From assembly GCA_017409455.1 (NCBI GenBank), contig JAFQSS010000029.1, positions 1-49,543 on the forward strand: a stretch of 49,543 bases of DNA. Direction: 5' to 3'. A model generated the notes under the pieces. It did not search any database. It saw nothing but the letters and a program-made list of their open reading frames with translations, and was not told where the DNA came from. The DNA is from Clostridia bacterium (lineage in GTDB: Bacteria > Bacillota > Clostridia > TANB77 > CAG-508). Shown here piece after piece: positions 37,240 through 45,753 of the stretch. Position numbers and translations under genes: made by a program. The first letter of the stretch is position 1. Every line of letters begins with the position of its first letter.

Positions 37240-37268
37240 AAGTTAAGATGTTTAAGAACATCGAACTT
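37240..37268 (+). other. Hairpin between rpsM and rpsK
   Basis: GATGTT-TAAG-AACATC (37247-37262) extended by AAGTT/AACTT (37240-37244 with 37264-37268). There is no T-run. It may act in mRNA stability or processing; function is not shown. Confidence 0.45.
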
Positions 37269-37294
37269 CTAATTTAAGGAGGGAAATTAAGAAA

Positions 37295-37690
37295 ATGGCT
37301 AAACAAGTAGCGAAAAAACCAGTAGCTAGAAGAAATAGAAAAAACATCGACAAAGGTGAAGCTCATATCCATTCTAGCTTTAACAATACAATAGTTACAA
37401 TAACAGATACAAATGGTAATACAATATCATGGGGAAGTGCTGGAGGACTAGGATTCAAAGGTTCAAGAAAAAGCACACCATTCGCAGCAGGAGAAGTTGC
37501 TGAAACAGCAGCAAAAGCTGCAATGGAACACGGATTAAAAACTGTAGAAGTATATGTTAAAGGACCAGGAGCAGGAAGAGAAGCTGCAATAAGAGCACTT
37601 CAATCTGCAGGTTTAGAACTAAGCAGTATTAAAGACGTAACACCAATCCCACACAATGGTTGTAGACCACCAAAAAGAAGAAGAGTTTAA
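37295..37690 (+). CDS. rpsK: 30S ribosomal protein S11
   Basis: 30S platform protein. [26 protein letters not shown] and [17 protein letters not shown] at the C-terminus are diagnostic. It has 131 residues. Confidence 0.97.
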   Translation: MAKQVAKKPVARRNRKNIDKGEAHIHSSFNNTIVTITDTNGNTISWGSAGGLGFKGSRKSTPFAAGEVAETAAKAAMEHGLKTVEVYVKGPGAGREAAIRALQSAGLELSSIKDVTPIPHNGCRPPKRRRV

Positions 37691-37733
37691 TAAAAAATGA
37701 TAAAGAAAATAATGAAAGAGGTGTAAATAAAAA

Positions 37734-38354
37734 ATGGCACGTTATACAGACGAACAATGTCGTATTTGCCGTAGAGAAGGACAAAAATTGTTCTTAAAAG
37801 GTACAAGATGTTTTACTGATAAATGTAGTATAGCTAGAAGAAACTATGCTCCAGGACAACATGGACAAAAAAGAGCAAAACTTTCTGAATACGGAACTCA
37901 ATTAAGAGAAAAACAAAAAACAAAATCATACTATGGAGTTGGAGAAAAACAATTTAGAGGATATTTCGAAATGGCTTCTAATAGAAAAGGAATAGCAGGT
38001 GAAAACTTATTACAAATATTAGAAAGCAGATTAGATAATGTAGTTTACAGATTAGGGTTTGGAACTTCAAGAGCACAAGCAAGACAATTAGTAAACCACG
38101 GACAATTCGAAGTAAATGGAAAGAAAGTTGATATCCCATCATACTTAGTAAAAGCTGGAGATGTAATCACAGTTAGAGAAAACAAAAAAGATAATGTAAC
38201 AATAAAAGCAAATGTTGAAACAGCAAGACCAGTTCCAGCATGGTTAGAATTAAATAACGAAACTTTAAGTGGTAAAGTAGTAAGATTAGCATCTAGAGAA
38301 GATGTTGATATTCCAATAGAAGAACATTTAATAGTAGAGCTTTACTCTAAATAG
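37734..38354 (+). CDS. rpsD: 30S ribosomal protein S4, zinc type
   Basis: Primary 16S rRNA-binding protein and, in several bacteria, an autorepressor. An N-terminal zinc site uses Cys9, Cys12, Cys26 and Cys31, making it the C+ form; the S4 domain follows ([25 protein letters not shown]). It has 206 residues. Its location in the alpha operon is Clostridia-like; in B. subtilis it is separate. Confidence 0.97.
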   Translation: MARYTDEQCRICRREGQKLFLKGTRCFTDKCSIARRNYAPGQHGQKRAKLSEYGTQLREKQKTKSYYGVGEKQFRGYFEMASNRKGIAGENLLQILESRLDNVVYRLGFGTSRAQARQLVNHGQFEVNGKKVDIPSYLVKAGDVITVRENKKDNVTIKANVETARPVPAWLELNNETLSGKVVRLASREDVDIPIEEHLIVELYSK

Positions 38355-38378
38355 TTTTTAAAATATTAGGAGGTAGAA

Positions 38379-39326
38379 ATGATAGAATTTGAAAAGCCAA
38401 ATATTGAATGTCTAGAGGTTGATAACACAAATAATTATGCAAAATTTGTATGCGAACCATTAGAAAGAGGATATGGTGTAACAATTGGAAATTCACTAAG
38501 ACGTATATTACTTTCATCATTAACAGGATGTGCATTAACAAGTGTTAAAATTGAAGGTGTATTACATGAATTTTCAAGCATACCAAATGTTGTAGAAGAT
38601 GTACCAGAAATTATAGTTAACTTAAAAAATGTTAGACTAAAATTTACTGAAAACGAAGAAAAAGTTATGAGAATTAACTTTAAAGGTGAAGGAGAAGTTA
38701 CTGCAGCAGATATAATAACAGATGGAACTGTAGAAATCTTAAATCCAGACTTACATATAGCAACTGTATCAGAAGGTGGACAGTTGATAATGGAAATGAC
38801 AGCAGATATGGGAAGAGGATATTCGCCTTCAGATAAAAACAAAAAACCTAATCAAGACATATCTGTGCTTCCAATAGATTCAATTTATACACCAGTAAAG
38901 AAAGTGAATTATCAAGTAAAAAACACTAGAGTAGGCCAAATGGTTGACTATGATAAACTAATTATCGAAGTATGGACAGATGGAAGCTTACAAGCTCATG
39001 AAGCATTAAGCTTAGCTGCAAAAGTAATGACAGGACATCTAGAACTATTCATAGATTTATCAGAAGCAACAAGAAACACACAAGTAATGATTGAAAAAGA
39101 AGAATCTAAAAAAGAAAAAGTTTTAGAAACATCAATCGAAGAATTAGAATTATCTGTACGTTCATTCAACTGTTTAAAGAGAGCAGGAATAGCTACAGTA
39201 GAAGATTTAACAAATAGATCTGAAAGTGATATGATGAAAGTTAGAAACTTAGGTAAAAAATCATTAGATGAAGTAATTGCAAAATTACATTCATTAGGAC
39301 TAAGTTTCGCAGAGGATGACGAGTAA
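38379..39326 (+). CDS. rpoA: RNA polymerase alpha subunit
   Basis: Scaffold for RNA polymerase assembly. The N-terminal domain has [26 protein letters not shown]; the C-terminal domain with [18 protein letters not shown] and [11 protein letters not shown] binds upstream DNA and activators. It has 315 residues. rplQ starts 22 bases after its stop. Confidence 0.97.
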   Translation: MIEFEKPNIECLEVDNTNNYAKFVCEPLERGYGVTIGNSLRRILLSSLTGCALTSVKIEGVLHEFSSIPNVVEDVPEIIVNLKNVRLKFTENEEKVMRINFKGEGEVTAADIITDGTVEILNPDLHIATVSEGGQLIMEMTADMGRGYSPSDKNKKPNQDISVLPIDSIYTPVKKVNYQVKNTRVGQMVDYDKLIIEVWTDGSLQAHEALSLAAKVMTGHLELFIDLSEATRNTQVMIEKEESKKEKVLETSIEELELSVRSFNCLKRAGIATVEDLTNRSESDMMKVRNLGKKSLDEVIAKLHSLGLSFAEDDE

Positions 39327-39348
39327 ATTAAAGGAAGGTGAAAATAGA

Positions 39349-39858
39349 GTGGCTACAAATAGAAAATTAGGTAGAACAACTGATATAAGAATGTCAATGT
39401 TAAGAACTTTAACAACAGACTTATTACTACACGGAAAAGTTGAAACAACTGAAGCTAGAGCTAAAGAAGTAAAAGCAATTGCTGATAGTTTAATAGCATT
39501 AGCTATTAAAGAAAAAGACAACTTTGAAACTGTAGAAGTAAAAGTAGTTAAAGCAAAACTAGATTCTAAAGGTAACAAAGTTACAGAACTAGCAAAAAGC
39601 AAAAATGGTAAAGAATATTTAAAAGTTGTTAAAGAAGAAACAACTGAAAAAAGACAAAAAGATATGCCATCAAAATTAAATGCTAGAAGAAAAATGATGA
39701 CAAAAATAAACAAAGTAAAAGACACAGATGTAATAGGAAAATTATTCAGCGAAATCGCTCCAAAATATGAAGGTAGAGTTGGAGGATATACAAGAATAGT
39801 TAAAGCTGGACCACGTAAAGGTGATGGAGCTGAAGTAGCTATATTACAACTTGTTTAA
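39349..39858 (+). CDS. rplQ: 50S ribosomal protein L17 with internal insertion
   Basis: Tunnel-exit protein. RKLGRTTDIRMSMLRTLTTDLLLHGKVETTEARAKE and the C-terminal LFSEIAPKYEGRVGGYTRIVKAGPRKGDGAEVA are typical. It has 169 residues against ~115-125; the extra ~50 (about residues 56-108) are charged and fall between two helices. The GTG at 39349 follows AAGGAAGGTG by eight bases; a start at 39316 would overlap rpoA. Confidence 0.93.
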   Translation: MATNRKLGRTTDIRMSMLRTLTTDLLLHGKVETTEARAKEVKAIADSLIALAIKEKDNFETVEVKVVKAKLDSKGNKVTELAKSKNGKEYLKVVKEETTEKRQKDMPSKLNARRKMMTKINKVKDTDVIGKLFSEIAPKYEGRVGGYTRIVKAGPRKGDGAEVAILQLV

Positions 39859-39878
39859 TATGAACTAATTAAATATAA

Positions 39879-39980
39879 ATTATCAAGAGTGGAGTAGAGA
39901 ACGGCTCGTTAATCCCACAGCAACCTACCAAAAGGCAAGGTGCTAAAACCGACAAAGCAGTAGCTTTGAGTGATGATTAT
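39879..39980 (+). promoter_or_regulatory. SAM-I (S-box) riboswitch aptamer
   Basis: The conserved S-box signature is present: ATCAAGAGTGGAG, GGCTCGTTAATCCCACAGCAACC, AAAGGCAAGGTGCTAA and a CAAAGCAGTAGCTTTG arm, ending near GATGATTAT. It binds S-adenosylmethionine and should shut off the downstream metK when SAM is abundant. Confidence 0.93.
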
Positions 39981-39989
39981 GTTTTTGTA

Positions 39990-40024
39990 AAGAACTCTTA
40001 GCGAAAGCAAGGGTTTTTTATTTT
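39990..40024 (+). terminator. Riboswitch terminator
   Basis: AACTCTT pairs with AAGGGTT (one G-T pair) around a GCGAAAGC tip, followed by a T-rich run. This is the SAM-dependent terminator of the S-box upstream of metK. Confidence 0.82.
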
Positions 40025-40034
40025 GCAAAAACGT

Positions 40035-40111
40035 AAAAAGGGACCAGGTCCCAAATTACGTAAAAACAGACCCGGTCCCTTTTTGCGCAAAAAAGGACCA
40101 GGTCCCAAATT
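40035..40111. repeat. GGGACC palindromic repeat in the metK 5' UTR
   Basis: A 50-bp unit (40035-40084) has AAAAAGGGACC/GGTCCCTTTTT outer arms and internal GGGACCAGGTCCC and GACCCGGTCCC palindromes. It is followed by a partial copy (40089-40111) directly before the metK ribosome binding site. The unit at 47640-47689 is identical except at two positions. Confidence 0.85.
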
Positions 40112-40125
40112 AAGGAGGAGTAGAT

Positions 40126-41238
40126 ATGAAAAAATTTTATTTTACATCTGAAAGTGTAACAGAAGGACATCCAGACAAACTATGTGATTACATTTCAGAT
40201 ACAATATTAGATGAAACATTAAAACAAGATAAATATTCAAGAGTAGCAGTAGAAACATTTGCATCAGCAAATCAAATAACAATAGCAGGGCAGATAACTA
40301 CAAATGCAGAGTTAGATGTAGAGAAAATAGTAAGAGATAGAATAAAAGAAATTGGGTATGATAATGCAGAACTAGATATAGATTATAAAACATGTAAAAT
40401 TGATATAAATATAACAAAGCAAAGTTCAGATATAGCACAAGGCGTAGATGTTGGTGGGGCAGGAGATCAAGGTATAATGTTTGGATTTGCATCAGATGAA
40501 ACCGAAGAATATATGCCATTTGCTATTTCAATGGCGCACAAATTAGCTAAAAGACTAACAGAAGTGCGTAAAACAGGAATAATGCCATATCTAAGACCAG
40601 ATGGAAAAACACAAGTAACTGTTGAATATGTAGATGGACAAGTCAAAAGAATAGATACAATTTTAATATCAACACAACATGAGGCAAATATAGATATGGA
40701 AAAATTGCAAAAAGATATTAAAGAAAAAATTATAAATGTAGTTATTCCATCAAAATATTTAGATGACAAAACAAATTACTACATAAACCCAACAGGAAGA
40801 TTTGTAATAGGTGGACCTCTAGGAGACACAGGATTAACAGGAAGAAAGATAATTGTAGATACATATGGTGGATATGCACGTCATGGTGGGGGTGCATTTT
40901 CAGGAAAAGATGCTACAAAAGTAGATAGAAGCGCAGCATATATGTTACGCCATATAGCTAAAAATATTGTAGCAAATGGATATGCAAAAAAATGCGAATT
41001 ACAAGTAGCGTATGCGATAGGTATGGAACAACCAATGTCAGTATTTGTAGATACGTTTGGGACAAATACAATTTCTGAAAATAAAATACTTGAAATCATA
41101 AACAGAAATTTTGATTTAACACCAAATGGAATAATTAAATATTTACAATTACGTGAACCTATATTTACAAAAACAACTAACTATGGTCATTTTGGAAAAT
41201 CAGAACTACCATGGGAAAAAATAATAGAATTAAAATAA
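40126..41238 (+). CDS. metK: S-adenosylmethionine synthetase
   Basis: Makes SAM from ATP and methionine. [20 protein letters not shown], the [16 protein letters not shown] loop, [26 protein letters not shown] and [20 protein letters not shown] are diagnostic. It has 370 residues, slightly shorter than the common ~395. It is controlled by the SAM riboswitch upstream. Confidence 0.96.
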   Translation: MKKFYFTSESVTEGHPDKLCDYISDTILDETLKQDKYSRVAVETFASANQITIAGQITTNAELDVEKIVRDRIKEIGYDNAELDIDYKTCKIDINITKQSSDIAQGVDVGGAGDQGIMFGFASDETEEYMPFAISMAHKLAKRLTEVRKTGIMPYLRPDGKTQVTVEYVDGQVKRIDTILISTQHEANIDMEKLQKDIKEKIINVVIPSKYLDDKTNYYINPTGRFVIGGPLGDTGLTGRKIIVDTYGGYARHGGGAFSGKDATKVDRSAAYMLRHIAKNIVANGYAKKCELQVAYAIGMEQPMSVFVDTFGTNTISENKILEIINRNFDLTPNGIIKYLQLREPIFTKTTNYGHFGKSELPWEKIIELK

Positions 41239-41425
41239 TTAATTTGATTTTCACCCCAAATATGAAAATTACATATAATAGCCATAAGGAGACCAACTAT
41301 GAAAAGTCAATAGAAAAATGAAAATTTTAAAAAAATTTTTTTGATAGAAAAAAAGGTCAACTTTAATAACCGTTTTTAGTCAATTTTTTTAAAACGGCTG
41401 AACACATTGAAAAATAAATATTTAA

Positions 41426-42589
41426 TTAATCTAAATCAAAATCAACATTGCTTTTTAACATTTTGAAAATTACTCTAAGAAGTTTATGAGCACAATGTCC
41501 AAGTGCACAATAATGAGTTTTGCCTTGAGAACGTTTTAAATCATAATATTCTTTAAATGTTTTATTATGTAAGACTAAATTATGTGCTGCATAGACAAGA
41601 TGATATCTTAGCAAAGAATTGCCACGTTTAGACATTCTTGTAGAACGTGCTTCAAAATTACCAGATTGATATACAGATGGATCTAAGCCAGCATATGCAA
41701 GTAATTGACATGATTTGTTGAAACGACTAATATCACCAATAAAACCATGGATTACAGTTGCTTGATTGTAAGACATCCCAGGAATAGTCAAAAGTTTAGA
41801 TTCCATTTCATCAAGAATTTGTTTAGATAATTTTTCAACTTCTTCAATTTGCTCAGTATAAAGTTCAATTTGAAGAATAGCTTGTTTAATTTGTAAAGAA
41901 AGAGTTGGATTATCAATACCAACAGAGTTTTTAGCCAATTCACGTAAGCGAATAGCATCTTCTTTATTGTATCTACCATGTGAATTATCATGAAGAATAT
42001 TAGAGAGTTTAGTTAAATGCAAAGAAGAAATGTCTTTAGGACTTGAATATTCTTTTAATAATTGATAAAATACATTTAGATGAAGATTTCCTTTAAAGAA
42101 TTTATTTAATTCAGGAAATAATTGATCTATAAAAGATGCTAATTGAATTTTAGAACGACTTCTCATCACAATTAAATTGTGTCGAGAACGGCTTAAGCCT
42201 TTGAGTTTTATGTTGTTGATGTCTCTTGTAGTAACAAGATTATAATTATTTAAAGTTAAAGATTTGATAATTATAAAAGTATCAACCTTATCGTTCTTAG
42301 TTTTTCTAATGTTAGATTTACGTAAGTTGGAAGTTTGGATTGGGTTAATAATTCCAATCTTGTAGTCTAAGTTGAAAAGATAAGAAATGATATTTTCGCC
42401 GTAATGAGCAGTTGATTCTAAACCAATTAGCATCTTTTGTTTATCAAAGCTGGAAAGTTTAGAAATAAATTTTTGAAAGCCTTCATTATTATTTTGAAAA
42501 GAAAAAGGCTCTAAAAGAATTTCACCATCTGAGTTCATTGCAGAAGCCCAGTGAGTATTTTTAGCAATATCAATACCAACATAAATCAT
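41426..42589 (-). CDS. IS110-family DEDD transposase
   Basis: 387 residues. The RuvC-like N-terminal domain has the DEDD set at Asp7, Glu58, Asp100 and Asp103 (in IDIAKNTHW, GLESTAHYGE, KNDKVD). The C-terminal Transposase_20 domain contains IPGMSYNQA, LLAYAGLDPSVYQSG with candidate serine Ser309, and a final HCAHKLLR segment. IS110 enzymes recombine DNA guided by a bridge RNA and make no classical inverted repeats. AAAGGTGG lies before the start on the minus strand. The frame is intact, so the element may be active. Confidence 0.93.
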   Translation of the reverse strand: MIYVGIDIAKNTHWASAMNSDGEILLEPFSFQNNNEGFQKFISKLSSFDKQKMLIGLESTAHYGENIISYLFNLDYKIGIINPIQTSNLRKSNIRKTKNDKVDTFIIIKSLTLNNYNLVTTRDINNIKLKGLSRSRHNLIVMRSRSKIQLASFIDQLFPELNKFFKGNLHLNVFYQLLKEYSSPKDISSLHLTKLSNILHDNSHGRYNKEDAIRLRELAKNSVGIDNPTLSLQIKQAILQIELYTEQIEEVEKLSKQILDEMESKLLTIPGMSYNQATVIHGFIGDISRFNKSCQLLAYAGLDPSVYQSGNFEARSTRMSKRGNSLLRYHLVYAAHNLVLHNKTFKEYYDLKRSQGKTHYCALGHCAHKLLRVIFKMLKSNVDFDLD

Positions 42590-42829
42590 AAAATTACCAC
42601 CTTTCGAAAATATTAATAACTATGACAACCTTCCATATGTGTTCGTCCTCATAAACTTGCGTGACATAAAAACTCAAAGACAAAAGTCAATGGCTTATCC
42701 AACCTATAAACAATTAAAAACGAAACTGTGGCAGTAAACTCCTTGGAATAGTCAAAGCTATATAAAGTATAAAAAGTCCACAGTTATCACATATAGATTA
42801 TATTAAATATTAAAAAATAAAGAAAGGAG
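42590..42829 (-). ncRNA. Candidate bridge-RNA region upstream of the IS110 transposase
   Basis: About 240 bases with no gene, read on the minus strand toward the transposase. A TATAAT box lies at 42802-42797 on that strand. AACTGTGG/CCACAGTT forms a long-range stem. AAGGAGT (42744-42738) is complementary to the ACTCCTT found at the element's upstream flank, as a guide segment might be. Assignment as bridge RNA rests on position and family knowledge. Confidence 0.5.
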
Positions 42830-42874
42830 TCGTATGGTTATTTAAGTTATTAAATATATCATACAAGGAATAGT

Positions 42875-43237
42875 ATGGAGAATTTTATTATAAATTCAAT
42901 ACTTTGGACACTTGCTCTTTATGGCTTATTTGAATTAATAAAACAAATACTATATATGTGTACATATACGAATTTAAAAGCAGATGGTATATATGTAATA
43001 ATTGCAGTAAAAAATCAAGAAGAAAAAATAGAAGGATTTTTACGAACAAGTCTATTTAAAATTTTCTATGGAAAAGAAGAAGATATTAAAGATATTATAG
43101 TCACAGACTTAGGTTCAACAGACAAGACAAAAGAAATTGTAGAAAAAATATCATTAAATTATGAAGGGGTAAAAACTACAGATTGGGAAGAATGTAAAAA
43201 CATAATTGATAATATAGAAGCGGTTAGTGACAACTAG
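42875..43237 (+). CDS. Small membrane protein with GT2-like segment
   Basis: 120 residues. One hydrophobic helix (about 5-30) is followed by DGIYVIIAVKNQEEKIEGFLRT and DIIVTDLGSTDKTKEIVEKI, closely similar to the start of family 2 glycosyltransferases (usual VDDGSTD). The acceptor and catalytic half of such enzymes is missing, so it is either a remnant or a distinct small protein. AAGGA precedes the ATG. I do not recognise a function. Confidence 0.65.
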   Translation: MENFIINSILWTLALYGLFELIKQILYMCTYTNLKADGIYVIIAVKNQEEKIEGFLRTSLFKIFYGKEEDIKDIIVTDLGSTDKTKEIVEKISLNYEGVKTTDWEECKNIIDNIEAVSDN

Positions 43238-43247
43238 CTTCTTTTTT
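43217..43247 (+). terminator. Weak terminator overlapping a stop codon
   Basis: GAAGC/GCTTC with an inner TAGT/ACTA pair and a T-run to 43247. The stem covers the end of the preceding gene and overlaps the next promoter. Confidence 0.5.
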
Positions 43248-43255
43248 GATATAAT
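43227..43255 (+). promoter_or_regulatory. Promoter of the radical SAM gene
   Basis: GTGACA at 43227-43232 and TATAAT at 43250-43255 with a 17-base spacer, about 30 bases before the next start codon. The -35 box lies in the loop side of the terminator stem. Confidence 0.68.
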
Positions 43256-43286
43256 AAGAATATCAAATAAATTAAGGAGAAAATAA

Positions 43287-44159
43287 ATGTTACAAAGATG
43301 TACAATATGTCCACATCAATGTGGAATAGATAGAACAAAATACGCCGGAAGATGCAAATCAACAGATAAAATAAAAATAGCATTATATTCAACACATAAT
43401 TTTGAAGAACCATGTATTTCGGGAGAAAATGGATCTGGAACAATATTTTTTTCAAATTGTAATATGAACTGTATATATTGTCAAAATTATGAGATAAGTC
43501 AGCTAGGAAAAGGAAGAGAAATTACAATTGAAGAATTAGCAAATATAATGTTAGAACAACAAAAAAATGGAGTAGAAAATATAAATTTAGTAACACCAAC
43601 AAGTTATGTTTTACATATAATTGAAGCTATCAAATTAGCTAAAAATAGCGGGTTACATATACCAATAGTATACAATACAAATGGATATGAAAGTGTAGAA
43701 ACATTAAAAAAGCTAGAAGGATATATAGATATTTATTTACCTGATTTAAAATACTATTACAATGGATTGGGACAAAAATATTCAAATGTAAACAATTATT
43801 TTGAAACTGCAACAGAAGCAATTAAAGAAATGTACAGACAAGTTGGTTTACCCAAATTAAACGAAAATGGAATAATGAAAAAAGGATTAATGATAAGGCA
43901 TTTAGTTTTGCCAAACAATATAGAAAATAGCAAAAAGGTTTTAAAATGGATAAAAGAAAATATAGATAATAATGTATATATAAGTATTATGGCACAATAT
44001 TTTCCAACTTATAAAGCAAAAAATGTCGACGAACTAAATAGAAAATTAACTAAAAAAGAATATGAAAAAATAGAAAATTATTTATATGATTTAGATTTAG
44101 AAAATGGCTATATTCAAGAACTTGGAGAACACGAAGAAGAATATGTGCCAAAATGGTGA
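43287..44159 (+). CDS. PflA-like radical SAM protein (COG1313 type)
   Basis: 290 residues. The [4Fe-4S] motif is Cys-x3-Cys-x2-Cys in SNCNMNCIYCQN near residue 58; an extra N-terminal cysteine set is in CTICPHQCGIDR and GRCKS. It resembles the group annotated as putative pyruvate formate-lyase activating enzymes or AmmeMemoRadiSam radical SAM enzymes. No pyruvate formate-lyase or partner protein is adjacent, so the substrate is unknown. Its stop touches a GGGACC repeat. Confidence 0.82.
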   Translation: MLQRCTICPHQCGIDRTKYAGRCKSTDKIKIALYSTHNFEEPCISGENGSGTIFFSNCNMNCIYCQNYEISQLGKGREITIEELANIMLEQQKNGVENINLVTPTSYVLHIIEAIKLAKNSGLHIPIVYNTNGYESVETLKKLEGYIDIYLPDLKYYYNGLGQKYSNVNNYFETATEAIKEMYRQVGLPKLNENGIMKKGLMIRHLVLPNNIENSKKVLKWIKENIDNNVYISIMAQYFPTYKAKNVDELNRKLTKKEYEKIENYLYDLDLENGYIQELGEHEEEYVPKW

Positions 44160-44182
44160 AAAAGGGACCAGGTCCCTTTTTT
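44159..44182. repeat. GGGACC palindrome acting as terminator
   Basis: AAAAAGGGACC and GGTCCCTTTTTT face each other across one base directly at the stop codon of the radical SAM gene, so it probably terminates that transcript. It has the same arms as the repeats at 40035, 47537 and 47640. Confidence 0.75.
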
Positions 44183-44191
44183 CGTTTTTTA

Positions 44192-44220
44192 TTGACAGTA
44201 AAATTTTGTTATGATAATAT
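44192..44220 (+). promoter_or_regulatory. Sigma-A promoter of thyA-folA
   Basis: TTGACA at 44192-44197 and TAATAT at 44215-44220, spacer 17 bases, about 32 bases before thyA. Confidence 0.82.
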
Positions 44221-44251
44221 CATAAAAGAATTATAGAAAGGGAGGATTATC

Positions 44252-45109
44252 ATGACACAAGCAGATAAAAATTTTATAGAAACATGTAAAGAAATATTAG
44301 AACACGGCTATTCTTCAGAAGGAACAGGAGTTAGAACAAGATGGGAAGATGGTTCAGAAGCAAATTATATATCAATAGTAGGAGTAACAAATAAATATGA
44401 TTTGTCAAAAGAATTTCCTATGATTACTCTAAGAAACAATTCACAAACTGTAATGAGAGCAATTGATGAAATATTATGGATATGGCAAAAGAAATCTAAT
44501 AAAGTAAAAGATTTGAATTCTCATATATGGGACCAATGGGCAGATGAAGAAGGAACAATTGGAAAAGCCTATGGATATCAATTCAGTAAAAAGTATCCAT
44601 TTAAAACAAAAGAAGGAATAAAAGAAATGGATCAAGTAGATTATCTTTTATATCTATTAAATAATGATCAAGCAAGTAGACGTATAATGACCAATTTATT
44701 CAATCATGAAGAGTTAAAAGATATGAGATTAGAACCATGTGCATATGGAACACAATGGTTAGTAAAAGGCGGAAAACTACATCTAATATTAAATCAACGT
44801 TCACAAGATATGCTTGCTGCAAATGGGTGGAACACAATGCAATATGCAGCACTATGCCATATGTTTGCACAAGTCGCAGGGTTAGAAGTAGGAACATTAA
44901 CACATAATATAGGAGATTGTCATATATATGATAGACATGTTCCATTAATCAAAAAATTAATAGAAGCAGAATCTATGGATGTTTCTCCACAATTAGTAAT
45001 AAAAAATCCAACAAAAAATTTCTATGATTTCAAAGTAGAGGATTTCGAAATCAAAGGATATGATTATAATAAAGATATGAAACTAGGAAAAATTCCAGTT
45101 GCTTTATAG
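44252..45109 (+). CDS. thyA: Thymidylate synthase ThyA
   Basis: Methylates dUMP to dTMP using methylene-tetrahydrofolate. The nucleophile Cys lies in EPCAYGTQW near residue 165, where most ThyA have PPCH; this variant resembles the B. subtilis/phage phi3T-type enzyme. LNQRSQDMLAANGWN and HIYDRHVP are conserved. It has 285 residues. folA follows eleven bases later, so the folate used here is regenerated by the neighbouring enzyme. Confidence 0.94.
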   Translation: MTQADKNFIETCKEILEHGYSSEGTGVRTRWEDGSEANYISIVGVTNKYDLSKEFPMITLRNNSQTVMRAIDEILWIWQKKSNKVKDLNSHIWDQWADEEGTIGKAYGYQFSKKYPFKTKEGIKEMDQVDYLLYLLNNDQASRRIMTNLFNHEELKDMRLEPCAYGTQWLVKGGKLHLILNQRSQDMLAANGWNTMQYAALCHMFAQVAGLEVGTLTHNIGDCHIYDRHVPLIKKLIEAESMDVSPQLVIKNPTKNFYDFKVEDFEIKGYDYNKDMKLGKIPVAL

Positions 45110-45120
45110 GAGGAGATAAA

Positions 45121-45609
45121 ATGTTAAGTATAATAGTTGCAAAAGCAAAAAACAATATAATAGGAAAAGATAATGCTCTTATATGGCATCTTCCAGAAGA
45201 TTTAAAAAGATTTAAAAAATTAACAACTGGACATACTATCATAATGGGAAGAAAAACATTTGAATCATTAGGAAGAGTACTACCAAATAGACATCATATT
45301 ATATTATGTAATGATGCGCAAATGAAGATTGATAATGAAAATGTTGAAATATTAGAAGATATATCAATGTTAGATAAATATGTAAATGATACTGAAGAGC
45401 ATTTCGTTATTGGTGGTGCAACAATGTATAGATTACTAATGCCAATGTGTTCAAAAATGTATATAACAGAAATAGATAGAGATTTTGAAGGAGATGTTTC
45501 ATTCCCTGAAATCAATTTAAATGAATGGAAAGTGACTCAAAGAGAAAAAGGTCCAGAAGATGGGGAAAATACTTTTAATTATGAATATGTAACATATGAA
45601 AAAATATGA
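45121..45609 (+). CDS. folA: Dihydrofolate reductase
   Basis: Reduces dihydrofolate made by ThyA. LSIIVAKAKNNIIGKDNALIWHLPEDLKRF, TIIMGRKTFESLG and VIGGATMYRLLMP are diagnostic. It has 162 residues and follows thyA in one operon with GGAGG upstream. Confidence 0.95.
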   Translation: MLSIIVAKAKNNIIGKDNALIWHLPEDLKRFKKLTTGHTIIMGRKTFESLGRVLPNRHHIILCNDAQMKIDNENVEILEDISMLDKYVNDTEEHFVIGGATMYRLLMPMCSKMYITEIDRDFEGDVSFPEINLNEWKVTQREKGPEDGENTFNYEYVTYEKI

Positions 45610-45618
45610 AACTAAAAA

Positions 45619-45644
45619 AACTCACTTGTTAGTGAGTTTTTTTA
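45619..45644 (+). terminator. Intrinsic terminator after folA
   Basis: ACTCACT (45621-45627) pairs with AGTGAGT (45632-45638), flanked by A-run and T-run. It closes thyA-folA. Confidence 0.85.
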
Positions 45645-45671
45645 TATATTTTGGTTAAACTATAAAAAATG

Positions 45672-45745
45672 GATGTGTCCCCGTTTGCTAGCATTTGGGG
45701 CCATGCTCGAAATGCTAGCATCGTGAACATGGCCCCTGATGCAGG
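45672..45745. repeat. Interleaved inverted repeats before splB
   Basis: TGCTAGCATTT (45686-45696) is complementary to AAATGCTAGCA (45710-45720), and GGGGCCATG (45697-45705) to CATGGCCCC (45728-45736). The arms cross, so they form either a pseudoknot or two mutually exclusive stems. GTGTCCCC near 45675 is similar to the GGGGACA repeat at 31081. The structure ends just before the splB ribosome binding site. Confidence 0.65.
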
Positions 45746-45753
45746 AGGTAATT

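Larger units (their letters stand above)
41286..42829 (-). mobile_element. IS110-family insertion sequence, approximate limits
   Basis: Contains the DEDD transposase on the minus strand and ~240 bases of non-coding DNA upstream of it, the place where IS110-group elements encode bridge RNA. AAGGAG occurs at 41286-41291 and 42824-42829, suggesting a duplicated core at the ends; read without the insert, metK-side DNA would join directly to the next gene's leader. AACTGTGG/CCACAGTT (42724-42731 with 42778-42785) can pair in the upstream region. AAGGAG is also ribosome-binding-site-like, so the ends are tentative. Confidence 0.6.

Noticed and set aside
39851-39879. TTGTTT and TATAAA boxes 17 bases apart before the metK riboswitch
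   Set aside because: The -10 box overlaps the first stem of the aptamer, so transcription from it would lose part of the riboswitch. A promoter further upstream or read-through is more likely.
45672-45745. Pseudoknot before splB as a preQ1-type riboswitch
   Set aside because: No matching consensus, and splB has no known link to such ligands. The sequence fits a repeat better.
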